Assembly (NCBI GenBank): GCA_051984675.1
Contig: JBPYFK010000167.1
Coordinates: 93,515 to 157,514 of the forward strand
Direction: 5' to 3'
Source of the DNA: JBPYFK01 sp051984675
GTDB taxonomy: Bacteria > Actinomycetota > Actinomycetes > Mycobacteriales > Pseudonocardiaceae
Length of the DNA: 64,000 nt
In this document: piece by piece, positions 1 to 8,509 of the stretch
Layout: the number at the start of each line of letters is the position of its first letter
How positions within the stretch are numbered: the first letter of the stretch is position 1
The notes under the pieces: model-generated
Seen by the model: the letters and a program-made list of their open reading frames with translations, nothing else
Databases searched by the model: none
What the model was told of the DNA's origin: nothing
Made by a program: the position numbers and the translations under genes

Positions 1-39
1 GGCACGGCGCGCCGCGAGGGTGGTACCGGCCCAGGTCAT
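1..39 (-). CDS. Possible 5' end of a divergent gene (partial)
   Basis: An ATG at 39 opens a reverse-strand frame that stays open to the window edge (13 codons, beginning MTWAGTTLAARR). A GAAAG lies a few bases upstream. It would be divergent from the oxygenase gene, where such oxygenases often have a regulator. Thirteen codons are too few to assign a family or prove coding. Confidence 0.25.
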   Translation of the reverse strand, partial: MTWAGTTLAARRA

Positions 40-82
40 AGGTCCACTTTCGGCGCTCGGACAGCGGCCGACGGCCGCGTGA

Positions 83-111
83 TTGACGACACTCGTCCTC
101 AACTCTACCGT
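83..111 (+). promoter_or_regulatory. Predicted housekeeping promoter of the oxygenase gene
   Basis: TTGACG (83-88) and TACCGT (106-111) are separated by exactly 17 bases, matching the actinobacterial main-sigma consensus. The predicted transcript starts about 65 bases before the ATG at 186. Confidence 0.55.
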
Positions 112-185
112 GGGAGCAGTTCTGAGGACGGGTGTCATCAGTTGGCCAGTGCCGTGAGGTCACGAGAGCGCACGGAGGAGCACCG

Positions 186-1211
186 ATGTCCGACCAGCCG
201 GGAACCCCACAGGCAACGGACTCCCCACAGACCGCCCAAGGGCCGCAGCCGCTCGGCCCCGATTCCTTGACCTGGAAGTACTTCGGGGACTGGCGGGCGC
301 TGCTGATCTCCCTGTGGGCCGGGTCGATGCAGAACATGCATCCCCAGCTCGGAGCGGGAGTCGAAGAACACTCCCGGTTCTTCGCCGAGCGCTGGCAGCG
401 CCTGTTCCGCTCGCTCTACCCGATCGGCGGGGTGGTCTACGACGGGCCGCGAGCCGTACGGACCGCCCGTCAGGTTCGCGGCTACCACATGACGATCAAG
501 GGCATCGACCGGCATGGCCGCCCCTACCACGCGCTGGACCCCGAGACCTACTTCTGGGCGCACGCGACCTTCATCATGATCTCGATCCTGGTCGGCGAGC
601 ATTTCGGCGAACCCTTCACCGATGCCGAGAAGGAGCAGCTGTATGCCGAGGGCATCCAGTGGTACCGCCTGTATGGGGTGAGCATGCGGCCGGTTCCACC
701 GGACTGGAAGAGCTTCCAGGAGTACTTCGAGCACATGTGCAGCCACGTCCTGGAGGTCAACAAGGCCACGCGGGACGTGCTCACGATCGACAAGCTCGAC
801 CGGCCGCCCTCGCTCGACTGGCTACCGCAGCCGGTGTGGAGACTCGTTCGCGTTCCGGTCGCCCGCGGTTTCGTGTGGCTGACCGTCGGGATGTACCCGG
901 AGGTTGTGCGCCGCCGGCTGGGATACCGCTGGACCGCACGCGACGAGCGCGCGTTGCGGCTGGTCGGGCGCGCGGTGAAGTGGGCGTGGACGGTCGTCCC
1001 GTTCGACCGCCGCTACCACCCCCGCGCCCGAGCCGCCTGGCGCCGGGTGCGCGGCGAGATCCCGGCTGACGCTCCCCTGGTCGAAACGCCCGCACGCAAT
1101 CTCCCGCCCCTGGGGCATCGCGATGATCCGAAGCACTACTGCCCGCAGCAGAAGGCCGGCACCGGCACCGAACCATCCACAATGGACGATCACACCGCGA
1201 TCACTCGATGA
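186..1211 (+). CDS. Oxygenase MpaB family protein (DUF2236)
   Basis: A 341-residue protein of the MpaB/rubber-oxygenase-like family, whose characterised members are haem enzymes that cleave C-C double bonds. The recognisable part begins near residue 25 (SLTWKYFGDWRALLIS) and continues through the H-x-F-F-A-E-R-W segment and the pair of helices around YFWAHATFIMISILVGEH. The ATG at 186 is chosen because GGAGGA lies eight bases upstream; an in-frame start at 132 has no such site. The family is abundant in actinobacteria and mostly without known substrates, so no substrate is assigned. The gene converges on sdaA, with three bases between the two stop codons. Confidence 0.85.
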   Translation: MSDQPGTPQATDSPQTAQGPQPLGPDSLTWKYFGDWRALLISLWAGSMQNMHPQLGAGVEEHSRFFAERWQRLFRSLYPIGGVVYDGPRAVRTARQVRGYHMTIKGIDRHGRPYHALDPETYFWAHATFIMISILVGEHFGEPFTDAEKEQLYAEGIQWYRLYGVSMRPVPPDWKSFQEYFEHMCSHVLEVNKATRDVLTIDKLDRPPSLDWLPQPVWRLVRVPVARGFVWLTVGMYPEVVRRRLGYRWTARDERALRLVGRAVKWAWTVVPFDRRYHPRARAAWRRVRGEIPADAPLVETPARNLPPLGHRDDPKHYCPQQKAGTGTEPSTMDDHTAITR

Positions 1212-1214
1212 TCG

Positions 1215-2579
1215 TCAGCACTCGATGACGTTAACGGCGAGCCCGCCGCGAGCGGTCTCCTTGTACTTGACCTTCATGTCGCGGCCGGTCTCCCGCATCG
1301 TCTTGATCACCTTGTCCAGCGAGACGAAGTGGCTTCCGTTGCCGCGCAACGCCATCCGAGCCGCGGTGATCGCCTTGACCGAAGCCACGGCGTTGCGTTC
1401 GATGCAGGGGATCTGCACCAGCCCGCCGATCGGATCGCAGGTCAGACCGAGGTTGTGTTCCATGGCGATCTCCGCGGCGTTCTCCACCTGCGCGGGTGTG
1501 CCACCAAGCACCTCGGCCAGCCCGGCGGCGGCCATCGAGCACGCCGACCCGACCTCGCCCTGGCATCCGACCTCGGCGCCGGAGATCGACGCGTTCTCCT
1601 TGAACAGGGAGCCGATCGCACCTGCCGCCAGCAGGAACCGCACCACCCCGTCCTCGCTCGCATCGCGCACGAAACGCATGTAGTAGTGCAGCACCGCCGG
1701 CACGATGCCGGCCGCACCATTGGTGGGTGCGGTCACCACCCGTCCACCGGCGGCGTTCTCCTCGTTGACCGCCAGCGCGAACAGCGTGACCCACTCCAGC
1801 GGGTCCGTGGGTGCACCCTGCGCTTCCAGCGATTGCCGCAAGTCCGCCGCCCGCCGACGCACTTTCAACCCGCCGGGAAGGTCACCAACGTTGCGGCACC
1901 CGTTGTCGACGCATTCGCGCATGACACGCCAGATGTGCAGCAGGCCCGCGCGGACCTCCTCTTCCGTGCGCCACGCGGTCTCGTTCGCCAGCATCACCGT
2001 ACTGATCGAGCTCCCGCTCTCCGCCGTGCGCGCGAGCAGTTGCTCGCCAGTGCGGAACGAGTAGGCGACCTCGGTCTCGTCGGGCTTGATCCGGTCCACG
2101 CCGCTGGCTTCGTCGTCCACGACGAAACCGCCCCCCACCGAGTAGTACACGGCGCCGCACAGCTCGGCACCGGCGCTGTCACGGGCGGTGAACCGCATGC
2201 CGTTGGGGTGCACCGGCAGGGACTTCCGCCGGTACATCACGAGGTCGCTGTCGGCGTCGAAGGTGATCTCGCTGCTACCACCGAGCCGCAACCGGCGAGT
2301 GGCACGCACCTCGTCCAGACGCTGTCGCACTCCAGCCGGGTCGACTTCCTCCGGGCTGTGACCTTCCAGGCCCAGCAGCACGGCCTTCGGACTTCCGTGA
2401 CCGTGGCCGGTGGCCCCCAGCGAACCGAAGAGCTCGGCGCGCACCGAGGCGACCTGCTCCAGTGAGCCCTCGCGGCGAAGCCGCTCGGTGAACAGCTTCG
2501 CCGCGCGCATCGGGCCGACCGTGTGCGAGCTGGAAGGGCCGATCCCCACCGAGAAGAGGTCGAAGACGCTGATCGCCAT
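1215..2579 (-). CDS. sdaA: L-serine ammonia-lyase (L-serine dehydratase, iron-sulfur, single chain)
   Basis: Converts L-serine to pyruvate and ammonia in the cytosol with a [4Fe-4S] cluster. The 454-residue protein has the N-terminal S-S-S-H-T-V-G-P-M segment and the catalytic domain with cysteines at 339 (GCQGEVG), 381 (LTCDP) and 392 (QIPC). It ends in Cys454, which in the Legionella enzyme folds back as a tail-in-mouth ligand to the cluster. All four cysteines keep the same relative spacing as there, so the enzyme should be active. It lies 52 bases after gcvH on the same strand, most likely on the same riboswitch-controlled transcript, linking glycine and serine breakdown. Confidence 0.95.
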   Translation of the reverse strand: MAISVFDLFSVGIGPSSSHTVGPMRAAKLFTERLRREGSLEQVASVRAELFGSLGATGHGHGSPKAVLLGLEGHSPEEVDPAGVRQRLDEVRATRRLRLGGSSEITFDADSDLVMYRRKSLPVHPNGMRFTARDSAGAELCGAVYYSVGGGFVVDDEASGVDRIKPDETEVAYSFRTGEQLLARTAESGSSISTVMLANETAWRTEEEVRAGLLHIWRVMRECVDNGCRNVGDLPGGLKVRRRAADLRQSLEAQGAPTDPLEWVTLFALAVNEENAAGGRVVTAPTNGAAGIVPAVLHYYMRFVRDASEDGVVRFLLAAGAIGSLFKENASISGAEVGCQGEVGSACSMAAAGLAEVLGGTPAQVENAAEIAMEHNLGLTCDPIGGLVQIPCIERNAVASVKAITAARMALRGNGSHFVSLDKVIKTMRETGRDMKVKYKETARGGLAVNVIEC

Positions 2580-2631
2580 TGATCCGTCTCCTTCGTGATG
2601 CCGGTTTTCCCGGCTACCCAGTCGCGCCCAC

Positions 2632-3003
2632 CTATTCCGTCAACGCGGCGTACTGCTCGGCGGTGAGCAACTGGTCAACTCCGCTGGCGCGCAACTCCAG
2701 CAGCCACCCCTGGCCGTAGGGGTCGGAGCCGACCTGTGCCGGATCGTCCACAACGGCCTCGTTGATGGCCACGACCTCGCCGGTCAGCGGGGCGTAGAGG
2801 TCGCTGACGGACTTGGTGGACTCCAGCTCACCACACGCCTGGCCAGCTTCGATCTTGTCGCCTACCTCGGGGAGCTGCACGTACACGATGTCGCCGAGGG
2901 CGTCCGCCGCGTACTGCGTGATCCCCACGCGGACGATGTCGGCGTCGCGCGCCTCAACCCACTCGTGCTCCTGGGTGTAGCGCAGCTGCGTCGGAAGGGA
3001 CAT
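2632..3003 (-). CDS. gcvH: Glycine cleavage system H protein
   Basis: The 123-residue lipoyl carrier shuttles the aminomethyl group between the P, T and L proteins of glycine cleavage. It has the family start RYTQEHEW and the lipoylation motif ESTKSVSD with the acceptor Lys64. The ATG at 3003 is preferred because GGAG lies eight bases upstream; a GTG at 3021 would add six residues but overlaps that site. The gene is first after a tandem glycine riboswitch and is followed by sdaA. gcvT and gcvP are not in the window and must lie elsewhere. Confidence 0.97.
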   Translation of the reverse strand: MSLPTQLRYTQEHEWVEARDADIVRVGITQYAADALGDIVYVQLPEVGDKIEAGQACGELESTKSVSDLYAPLTGEVVAINEAVVDDPAQVGSDPYGQGWLLELRASGVDQLLTAEQYAALTE

Positions 3004-3061
3004 GCGGGAGGCTCCATTCACGTTCGGGGCGCACGTGTTCCGTTGAGCTGCGGAGACACGT

Positions 3062-3273
3062 GTGCCGCGCCAGTCGGGCCTCCCCCTCTGTTGCGGAACC
3101 TGAGAGCTTCACCGCCTCCTGGCGGCTTGCACCGTGGGTGCGGCCCGCGGACGGGCGCGCTTTCCAGAGTGGCCTCGCCTGGGCGGTCACGGGTGCCTGA
3201 GAGTTTGCGGGGAGTCTTGCTCCTTCGGCGCCCCGGTCGGTGTTGCACGGCGACCGAGGTCTCTCCCGCCCAG
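3062..3273 (-). ncRNA. Tandem glycine riboswitch (gcvT element, two aptamers)
   Basis: Read on the reverse strand, the leader contains two successive copies of the glycine aptamer signature. Copy 1 has GGGAGAGACC, then CGCCGAAGGAGCAA and CTCTCAGGCA. Copy 2, after the linker GGCGAGGCCACTCTGG, has ACGGTGCAAGCC, GAAGCTCTCAGG and ACAGAGGGGG. The blocks are in canonical order and spacing. The element ends about 60 bases before the gcvH start. It is expected to raise gcvH-sdaA expression when glycine is abundant; no clear U-tract terminator was seen, so control may be at translation or by a GC-rich terminator. Confidence 0.95.
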
Positions 3274-3474
3274 GTTGCTAGCAGCCGGTATGCGGTTGTC
3301 AGTCTGTCGTCGAGACTGGGTTGTCAGTCGTCAAGACTGGTCAGCCGCCGAACGCCGATGTCCGGCCACAATGACACTGACCGGGGAAACAATAACGGGG
3401 TTACCCAGCGTGTCAACGTCGGCCCACTCCGGTGCACGCCGTTGCACGGCCCGGACGCGTGGATGGTGCGAGCG

Positions 3475-3510
3475 CAGCGTGGGTGACAGGACCCAGCGTG
3501 GGTGACAGGA
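3475..3510. repeat. 17-bp direct repeat (x2) before the pucR-like gene
   Basis: CAGCGTGGGTGACAGGA occurs at 3475-3491 and again at 3494-3510. The second copy forms the left arm of the palindromic element that follows. Confidence 0.8.
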
Positions 3511-3529
3511 AAGTTCCCTTCCTGTCACC
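3501..3529. repeat. Palindromic hairpin repeat, copy A
   Basis: Perfect 11-bp arms, GGTGACAGGAA and TTCCTGTCACC, flank the loop AGTTCCC. It is the same family as the two copies at 5860-5919. It ends 43 bases before the ATG of the PucR gene, so it could lie in its leader. Confidence 0.85.
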
Positions 3530-3572
3530 GACCCACCCCACCACCGAGCTGTCCCCGCAGGGAGGCAAGAAC

Positions 3573-5141
3573 ATGATCAGCGTTCGCGCGGTGGTCGATC
3601 GGGTCGGTCCCACGTTGCTGCGCGCCGTGCTCGTCCCCGATGCGGCGGCGTGCGTTTCCGATGTCGTGATCGCCGAACCGGGCGGCCCACCCCAGGTCGC
3701 CGGCGGTGACCTCGTGCTCGGGGTCGCGATCGCCGACCGCGAGGCCGCCATCGAACTCGTACGCGCCTGCGGCGCGGAAGGCGCGGCTGGCCTGTTGCTG
3801 AAGCCACCGCTGGCCACCGACGACAAGGTGCGTGCCCAAGCGCGGGAGCGCGGCGTCGCACTCGTCGAAGTGCAGCCCGGAACCGCCTGGGCGCAGCTCG
3901 TGTGGCTCCTGCGCGCCGCCCTGGCCAGCACCACGGCCGACGAAGCCGACGCGCGGGACGTCGACGCGACTCGCGCGCCTGGGCTCGGCGACCTCTTCCG
4001 GCTCGCGGACGCCGTCGCCGACGTGGTCGACGCCCCGGTCACGATCGAAGACGCGCGGTCGCAGGTCCTGGCCTATTCGGCACGCCAGGACCTCACTGAC
4101 CCTGCTCGGGTGTCCACGATCATGGGCCGGCGCCAACCGGATGACGTGCTCGCCAAGTTCCGTTCGCGCGGGGCGTTCCGCAAGCTCAGCAAGGGCGGCT
4201 CGGCGATCTTCGTGCCGGCCCAGCAGGATGGCACGCTGCCCCGGTTGATCGTGCCCATCCGCATGGGCGGTGAGCTGCTCGGATCGATGTGGGCGGTGGT
4301 GCCCGGTGAGGTCTCCGAGGAGCGTGCCACCGCGTTCGCGGACACCGGCCCCTTGGTCGCACTGCAACTGTTGCGCTGGAGAGCGGTCGCCGACGCCGAA
4401 CGGCAGCGGACCGCCGAGTTGGTGCGGCGCCTGCTGCACGGCGGCGAGGGGTGGCGGGCGGCGGCCACCGAACTCGGGATCTCCGATGGCCCGCATCGGG
4501 TGGTGGCCATCGATGTCAACCCGGGCGGCGAGTCCGCCGAGGGCCACCGGCTAGCGATCTGGGAACGGATCAGCACCGGCATTGGTCGGCGTCCGCTGGT
4601 CACCGAATCCGGCGGGGTGCTGTACGCCATCGTGCCCGCTCGTTCGGGCGCGGGCGGGTGGTCGGCATTGCGTGCGGAACTCGGCGGGGGCGAGATGAGC
4701 CCGCAACCGTTGGTCGCCGCCGGCTCCTCGGTCGGGTTGGCCGATCTCGGGCAGTCCCGCTCCCAAGCGGACGAGGTGCTCGGTCTGCTGCGCAGCGGCC
4801 GGCTCGACACCGGTATCGCCGGTTACGAGCAGGTGTGGCATCTGCTCGTGATCAGTCGGGCGGCGGACGCTTCGGGGGACGCCGGTGTCGGGAACCTGGG
4901 ACCACTGCCGCTGTTGCGCGAACACGACCGCGCGCAGGGCACGGAATACCTGCGTACGTTGCACGCCTGGCTGAGGCACCCTGGCGACCCGCGCTCGGCG
5001 AGCCACGAGCTACAGGTGCACCCGAACACCTTCCGGTACAGGCTGAAGCGGATCAGCACCCTCGTGGACGTAGACCTCGATGATCCCGACGTGCGGTCCG
5101 CGCTGCTGGTTCAACTCCTCGCGGAGCACTGGACGAGGTGA
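3573..5141 (+). CDS. PucR family transcriptional regulator
   Basis: A 522-residue DNA-binding regulator. The N-terminal PucR (ligand-sensing) domain spans roughly residues 1-120, a GAF-like/CdaR-type middle domain follows, and the C-terminal helix-turn-helix (HTH_30) is clear at about 470-520 with VHPNTFRYRLKRI. The ATG at 3573 is chosen because GGAGG lies seven bases upstream. Family members control purine, GABA, proline or alanine catabolism. Alanine dehydrogenase downstream on the same strand and pruA at the far end of the window are possible targets, but nothing here identifies the ligand. Confidence 0.9.
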   Translation: MISVRAVVDRVGPTLLRAVLVPDAAACVSDVVIAEPGGPPQVAGGDLVLGVAIADREAAIELVRACGAEGAAGLLLKPPLATDDKVRAQARERGVALVEVQPGTAWAQLVWLLRAALASTTADEADARDVDATRAPGLGDLFRLADAVADVVDAPVTIEDARSQVLAYSARQDLTDPARVSTIMGRRQPDDVLAKFRSRGAFRKLSKGGSAIFVPAQQDGTLPRLIVPIRMGGELLGSMWAVVPGEVSEERATAFADTGPLVALQLLRWRAVADAERQRTAELVRRLLHGGEGWRAAATELGISDGPHRVVAIDVNPGGESAEGHRLAIWERISTGIGRRPLVTESGGVLYAIVPARSGAGGWSALRAELGGGEMSPQPLVAAGSSVGLADLGQSRSQADEVLGLLRSGRLDTGIAGYEQVWHLLVISRAADASGDAGVGNLGPLPLLREHDRAQGTEYLRTLHAWLRHPGDPRSASHELQVHPNTFRYRLKRISTLVDVDLDDPDVRSALLVQLLAEHWTR

Positions 5142-5222
5142 AGGCGCCGGCGGGGGAACCGAAACCCCGCCGGCGCTGGATGATCACGCGGGTCGTAGGC
5201 GGTTATGTCGGTGTGTGGGCAG

Positions 5223-5732
5223 TCACGCGCCTGGTGGCACCGTCGCCGGGCCGTCGTCAGTCGGACTTTGGTCAGTCGAGTCAGGTCGGGCGGAGCGCAG
5301 GGTCAGCTGGGCACCCAGTTCGGGATCGGCGTTCCTTTCGGCGGTGTGCTTCCACGCCGAGATGACCTGGACCACCGGCGCCAGCGTTTCCACGCTTTCG
5401 GCCGCACGGAGCGTCTCCACGAGTTCAGCGACGAACTCGCGCACCTCTTCACCGGGCAGGAACCGTATCCACGGAAACGCCTCCGGTGCCGCGCCGACGA
5501 GCAGCGATAAGGCGGCACCGTCGTGGCGCATGAGTGCGACGAACATCCGAGTGGTCGCCGAGATGATCGCGGCCTCCTGCTCGGCGCGAGACACGGTGGT
5601 CAGGACCAGGTCGTCAGCATCGTGGCGCTGCAGTCGCACCGCATGCGCGCTCGCCGCGAGCTTGGCGACGGTGGCCTTGGGGTGGTCGATCAGCTCCGTG
5701 AACGGAACCTCCGCAATGCGGGACATGGTCAT
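5223..5732 (-). CDS. Phd/YefM-like (prevent-host-death family) protein, no toxin partner
   Basis: A 169-residue protein whose first 60 residues (VPFTELIDHPKATVAKLA, then RLQRHDADDLVLTTVSRAE) resemble the Phd/YefM antitoxin fold. They are followed by a roughly 100-residue helical extension conserved, as I recall, in many actinobacterial relatives. ATG codons at 5732 and 5726 are both possible; neither has a good ribosome-binding site. The longer upstream frame runs into palindromic repeat DNA and is not believed. No RelE/Doc-type toxin gene adjoins it, so it may be a solitary regulator rather than an antitoxin. Confidence 0.7.
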   Translation of the reverse strand: MTMSRIAEVPFTELIDHPKATVAKLAASAHAVRLQRHDADDLVLTTVSRAEQEAAIISATTRMFVALMRHDGAALSLLVGAAPEAFPWIRFLPGEEVREFVAELVETLRAAESVETLAPVVQVISAWKHTAERNADPELGAQLTLRSARPDSTDQSPTDDGPATVPPGA

Positions 5733-5859
5733 CAAGGTAGCTAGATCGACAGTCAGATGAGGGCATGAAAGAACCGGGCATGCCCGCCTGTTCGCCACAT
5801 CGTGCGATTGAGCGACCCGTCCAGGTGATCGCAGGTGGCGGTCCGTTTGTAGGCGGGAC

Positions 5860-5919
5860 CCCTGACAGGAAGGTTCCCTTGCTGTCAGGGGTGACAGGAA
5901 AGTTCCCATGCTGTCACCC
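5860..5919. repeat. Palindromic hairpin repeats, copies B and C in tandem
   Basis: Copy B (5860-5890) has arms CCCTGACAG and CTGTCAGGG. Copy C (5889-5919) has arms GGGTGACAG and CTGTCACCC. Both enclose a GAA-G-TTCCC core and both match the element at 3501-3529. Outer stem bases differ between copies but stay complementary. The pair lies in the 415-base gap between the Phd-like gene and ald. Confidence 0.85.
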
Positions 5920-6058
5920 ACCCCTCCCCCGGCTTGTTCCGCGAGCACAAACCGCCCCGCCAAACATCATCCGCGCGGCATGATGCGCTGGCCGGCTCAG
6001 CGGCGGATGGTTAAGCCGAATCATGCACTGCGATCGCACCCGCATCGCAGACCGGCAC

Positions 6059-6106
6059 GGGCGGCCCTGCCGGCCCTGCCGGCCGCCGGCAGGCCGTGCC
6101 GCCCTA
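6059..6106. repeat. GC-rich inverted repeat upstream of ald
   Basis: Two copies of CCGGCCCTG-type sequence followed by GCCGCCGGCAGGCC can fold into a strong hairpin 40 to 90 bases before the ald start. It may terminate transcription from upstream or form part of the ald leader. The rest of the 5733-6147 gap holds only the palindromic repeats and no recognisable gene. Confidence 0.4.
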
Positions 6107-6147
6107 GCTGACCAGGTGCGACGCGGCCGAAGAGAAAGGACTGCGCC

Positions 6148-7263
6148 GTGAAGATCGCCGTTCCGCGCGAGATCAAGAACAACGAGTACCGGGTGGCGCT
6201 GACTCCGGCGGGCGTGCACGAGCTCGCCAGTCGGGGGCACGAGGTGTTCATCGAGGCCCAGGCCGGCGCGGGCTCGTCGATCCCGGACGAGGAGTACCTG
6301 GCGGCGGGCGCCAAGATCCTGGCCACCGCCGAGGACGTGTGGACCGAAGGCGATCTGGTGCTCAAGGTCAAGGAGCCGATCGCGGAGGAGTTCCCCCGAC
6401 TGCGCGCCGGTCAGGTGCTGTTCACCTACCTGCACCTGGCCGCGGCCGGCGACCTCACCCGCGCCATGCTGGATTCCGGTGTCACCGGCATCGCCTACGA
6501 GACGGTGCAGACCGCCGACGGCGCGCTCCCGCTGCTCGCGCCAATGAGCGAGGTCGCTGGCCGGCTGGCGCCCCAGGTCGGCGCTTACGCGCTGATGCGC
6601 CCCAGCGGCGGTCGTGGGGTGTTGCCCGGCGGAGTGCCTGGTGTGCACCCGGCCCGGGTCGTGGTCATCGGCGGAGGCGTCGCCGGACTCAACGCCGCGA
6701 CGGTGGCGTTGGGCATGGGCGCGGACGTGGAGCTGCTGGACACCAACGTGGACAAGCTCCGCCAGATCGACCGGGACTACCGGGGGCAGATCCGCACGGT
6801 CAGCTCCAACCGCTACACCGTCGAGCAGGCCGTCACCGCCGCCGACCTGGTGATCGGCGCGGTGCTCATCCCCGGCGCGAAGGCGCCGAAGCTGGTGTCC
6901 GACGACCTGGTGTCGCGGATGAAGCCGGGCAGCGTGCTGGTGGACATCGCCATCGACCAGGGCGGATGCTTCGCCGACTCGCACCCCACCACGCATGACA
7001 ACCCGACCTATCAGGTCCACGAGTCGGTGTTCTACTGCGTGGCGAACATGCCCGGGGCCGTTCCGAACACGTCGACGCACGCACTGACGAACGTGACCCT
7101 GCCCTACGCCGTGCGCATCGCCGAGCAGGGCTGGCAGCACGCGTGCCAGGCCGATCCCGCGCTGGCGAAGGGGTTGAACACGCACGCCGGACACCTGGTC
7201 AACGAGCCGGTCGCGGAAGCGCACGGGCTGCGCGGCACGAGGCTGGCGGACGTGCTCGCCTGA
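6148..7263 (+). CDS. ald: Alanine dehydrogenase
   Basis: NAD-dependent, reversible oxidative deamination of L-alanine to pyruvate and ammonia in the cytosol. The 371 residues match the usual family length. Visible are Arg15 (EYRVALTP), Lys75 (LKVKEP) and His96 (TYLHLA) of the substrate pocket, the glycine-rich NAD loop GGGVAGLNAA, and the catalytic VDIAIDQGGC segment. GTG at 6148 follows AAAGGA with a seven-base gap. It is followed by a strong terminator and is probably monocistronic. The upstream PucR regulator is a candidate controller. Confidence 0.97.
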   Translation: MKIAVPREIKNNEYRVALTPAGVHELASRGHEVFIEAQAGAGSSIPDEEYLAAGAKILATAEDVWTEGDLVLKVKEPIAEEFPRLRAGQVLFTYLHLAAAGDLTRAMLDSGVTGIAYETVQTADGALPLLAPMSEVAGRLAPQVGAYALMRPSGGRGVLPGGVPGVHPARVVVIGGGVAGLNAATVALGMGADVELLDTNVDKLRQIDRDYRGQIRTVSSNRYTVEQAVTAADLVIGAVLIPGAKAPKLVSDDLVSRMKPGSVLVDIAIDQGGCFADSHPTTHDNPTYQVHESVFYCVANMPGAVPNTSTHALTNVTLPYAVRIAEQGWQHACQADPALAKGLNTHAGHLVNEPVAEAHGLRGTRLADVLA

Positions 7264-7293
7264 GCTTCGGCGTGCGGCTTGCCGGACGGAGAA

Positions 7294-7327
7294 GATCCCC
7301 TGCCCGGGGATGCTCGGGCAGGGGATC
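7294..7327 (+). terminator. Transcription terminator after ald
   Basis: A perfect 12-bp stem, GATCCCCTGCCC and GGGCAGGGGATC, around a 10-base loop, starting 30 bases after the ald stop codon. There is no long U-tract, as is usual for high-GC actinobacteria. Confidence 0.8.
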
Positions 7328-7591
7328 AGGACACGCCAGGGGCGGCCCGCTCAACCAGCCTGGGGGTCACCGGGAGCAGGCCGCCACGTTTGAGTGTAGG
7401 CCAACCGGACGGCTTTGGTGACCGTCCACACGAATGAACCAAAGATTCGCTCCCTGAACCGTTCAGATCGCCCCGCGACGGCCACTCGAACGGATGACAA
7501 CGGCGTCCGTGTCCTGAAGCCCTCCGCCCGCAGTGCCGATGGAGCCGCACGGCGGTTCGAGACGCAAAGCGATGCTTCGGAGTTGAGCCCG

Positions 7592-8362
7592 ATGGACAGC
7601 GCCCGATTACTGCACGACCCATCACCACAGGCCCAGCCAGAACCCGAACAGGCCCAACCAGCACAGGACCCCATGCAGCGGGCCGTCTTGCACCGACTCG
7701 ACCAGCTGGATCTGGCAGCTGAACGCAACAAGGCTGACGATCTGCTCCCACTGGCTCGGGTCGAACTGGGCCGGCTGGCCCAGAGCTGGCGAACACTGCT
7801 CGACCAGCACTGCCCGGACGAGGACGGCCGGTGCCTGGCCTGCGCCGGGACGTTTCGGGGTCGCCGGTGGCCGTGCTCGGTCTGGGCGACCGCGCACCAG
7901 CGGTTGATCAGCGTCGATCCTGCCGGAGCATCGCTGGGCACCCGTAGCGCCGACTCCCACGGTCCCGGGTCCGAGCGGCCCCGGCACCGAGCGCCCGACC
8001 CCGTGCCGACCTCACAGGTGCCGGTGCTGACCACACCGATCGTCTCCGACGGCAGCAGTGACCCGGGTCAGTGGGACACCGTGGAGTTCGAGCTCCCCGA
8101 ACTCCCTCAACCTCCCGAGGTCACCCACCCCCCTCAGCCCCCGGCGTCCGCGCCTAGCCAGGGGCCCATGGGCTCGCAAGACATCCCCGACGTCCAGGAC
8201 GTCGAGACCACCCAGATCGTCCACAGCGCTGCGCTGGCGCCACCGATCGGCGGGCACCTGGAAACCGACCACCGGCGCATTCACCGGGCCTCGGTGGTCG
8301 CGCGACCTGCAAGGGCACGGACGCTTCGCCCGACCCGCGCTTCACCCGAACGTCGGCCTTGA
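7592..8362 (+). CDS. Hypothetical protein with a Cys-rich WPC motif
   Basis: A 256-residue protein if read from the ATG at 7592 (GGAG nine bases upstream); in-frame TTG/GTG codons at 7415/7418 could extend it, but codon usage there is not typical. A conserved-looking core at about residues 30-110 contains LDLAAERNKADDLLPLAR, a long helix, DEDGRCLACAGTF and RRWPCSVWATAHQ. This pattern recurs, as I recall, in Pseudonocardiales proteins of unknown function. The C-x-x-C plus WPC cysteines could bind zinc. The rest is proline-rich and of low complexity. It contains a rare TTA leucine codon near its start. No function can be assigned. Confidence 0.6.
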   Translation: MDSARLLHDPSPQAQPEPEQAQPAQDPMQRAVLHRLDQLDLAAERNKADDLLPLARVELGRLAQSWRTLLDQHCPDEDGRCLACAGTFRGRRWPCSVWATAHQRLISVDPAGASLGTRSADSHGPGSERPRHRAPDPVPTSQVPVLTTPIVSDGSSDPGQWDTVEFELPELPQPPEVTHPPQPPASAPSQGPMGSQDIPDVQDVETTQIVHSAALAPPIGGHLETDHRRIHRASVVARPARARTLRPTRASPERRP

Positions 8363-8509
8363 CGTCTTTGGATATACGCACGATCACCATTCGGTGCACA
8401 CCGCCCACGCCCCCACCACCGATCAGGCAGTATGGGTGTCTCCTCCGGCGACGCACTCGTGCGCGTACCGTCGCCGGTGCATGCCACCCGTTTGGATCTG
8501 GAGGAGCGC

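Noticed and set aside
5223..5963. Full 246-codon frame of the Phd-like gene
   Set aside because: Its first 77 codons translate the palindromic repeats and have no protein family character; the Phd-like domain starts at the internal ATG codons.
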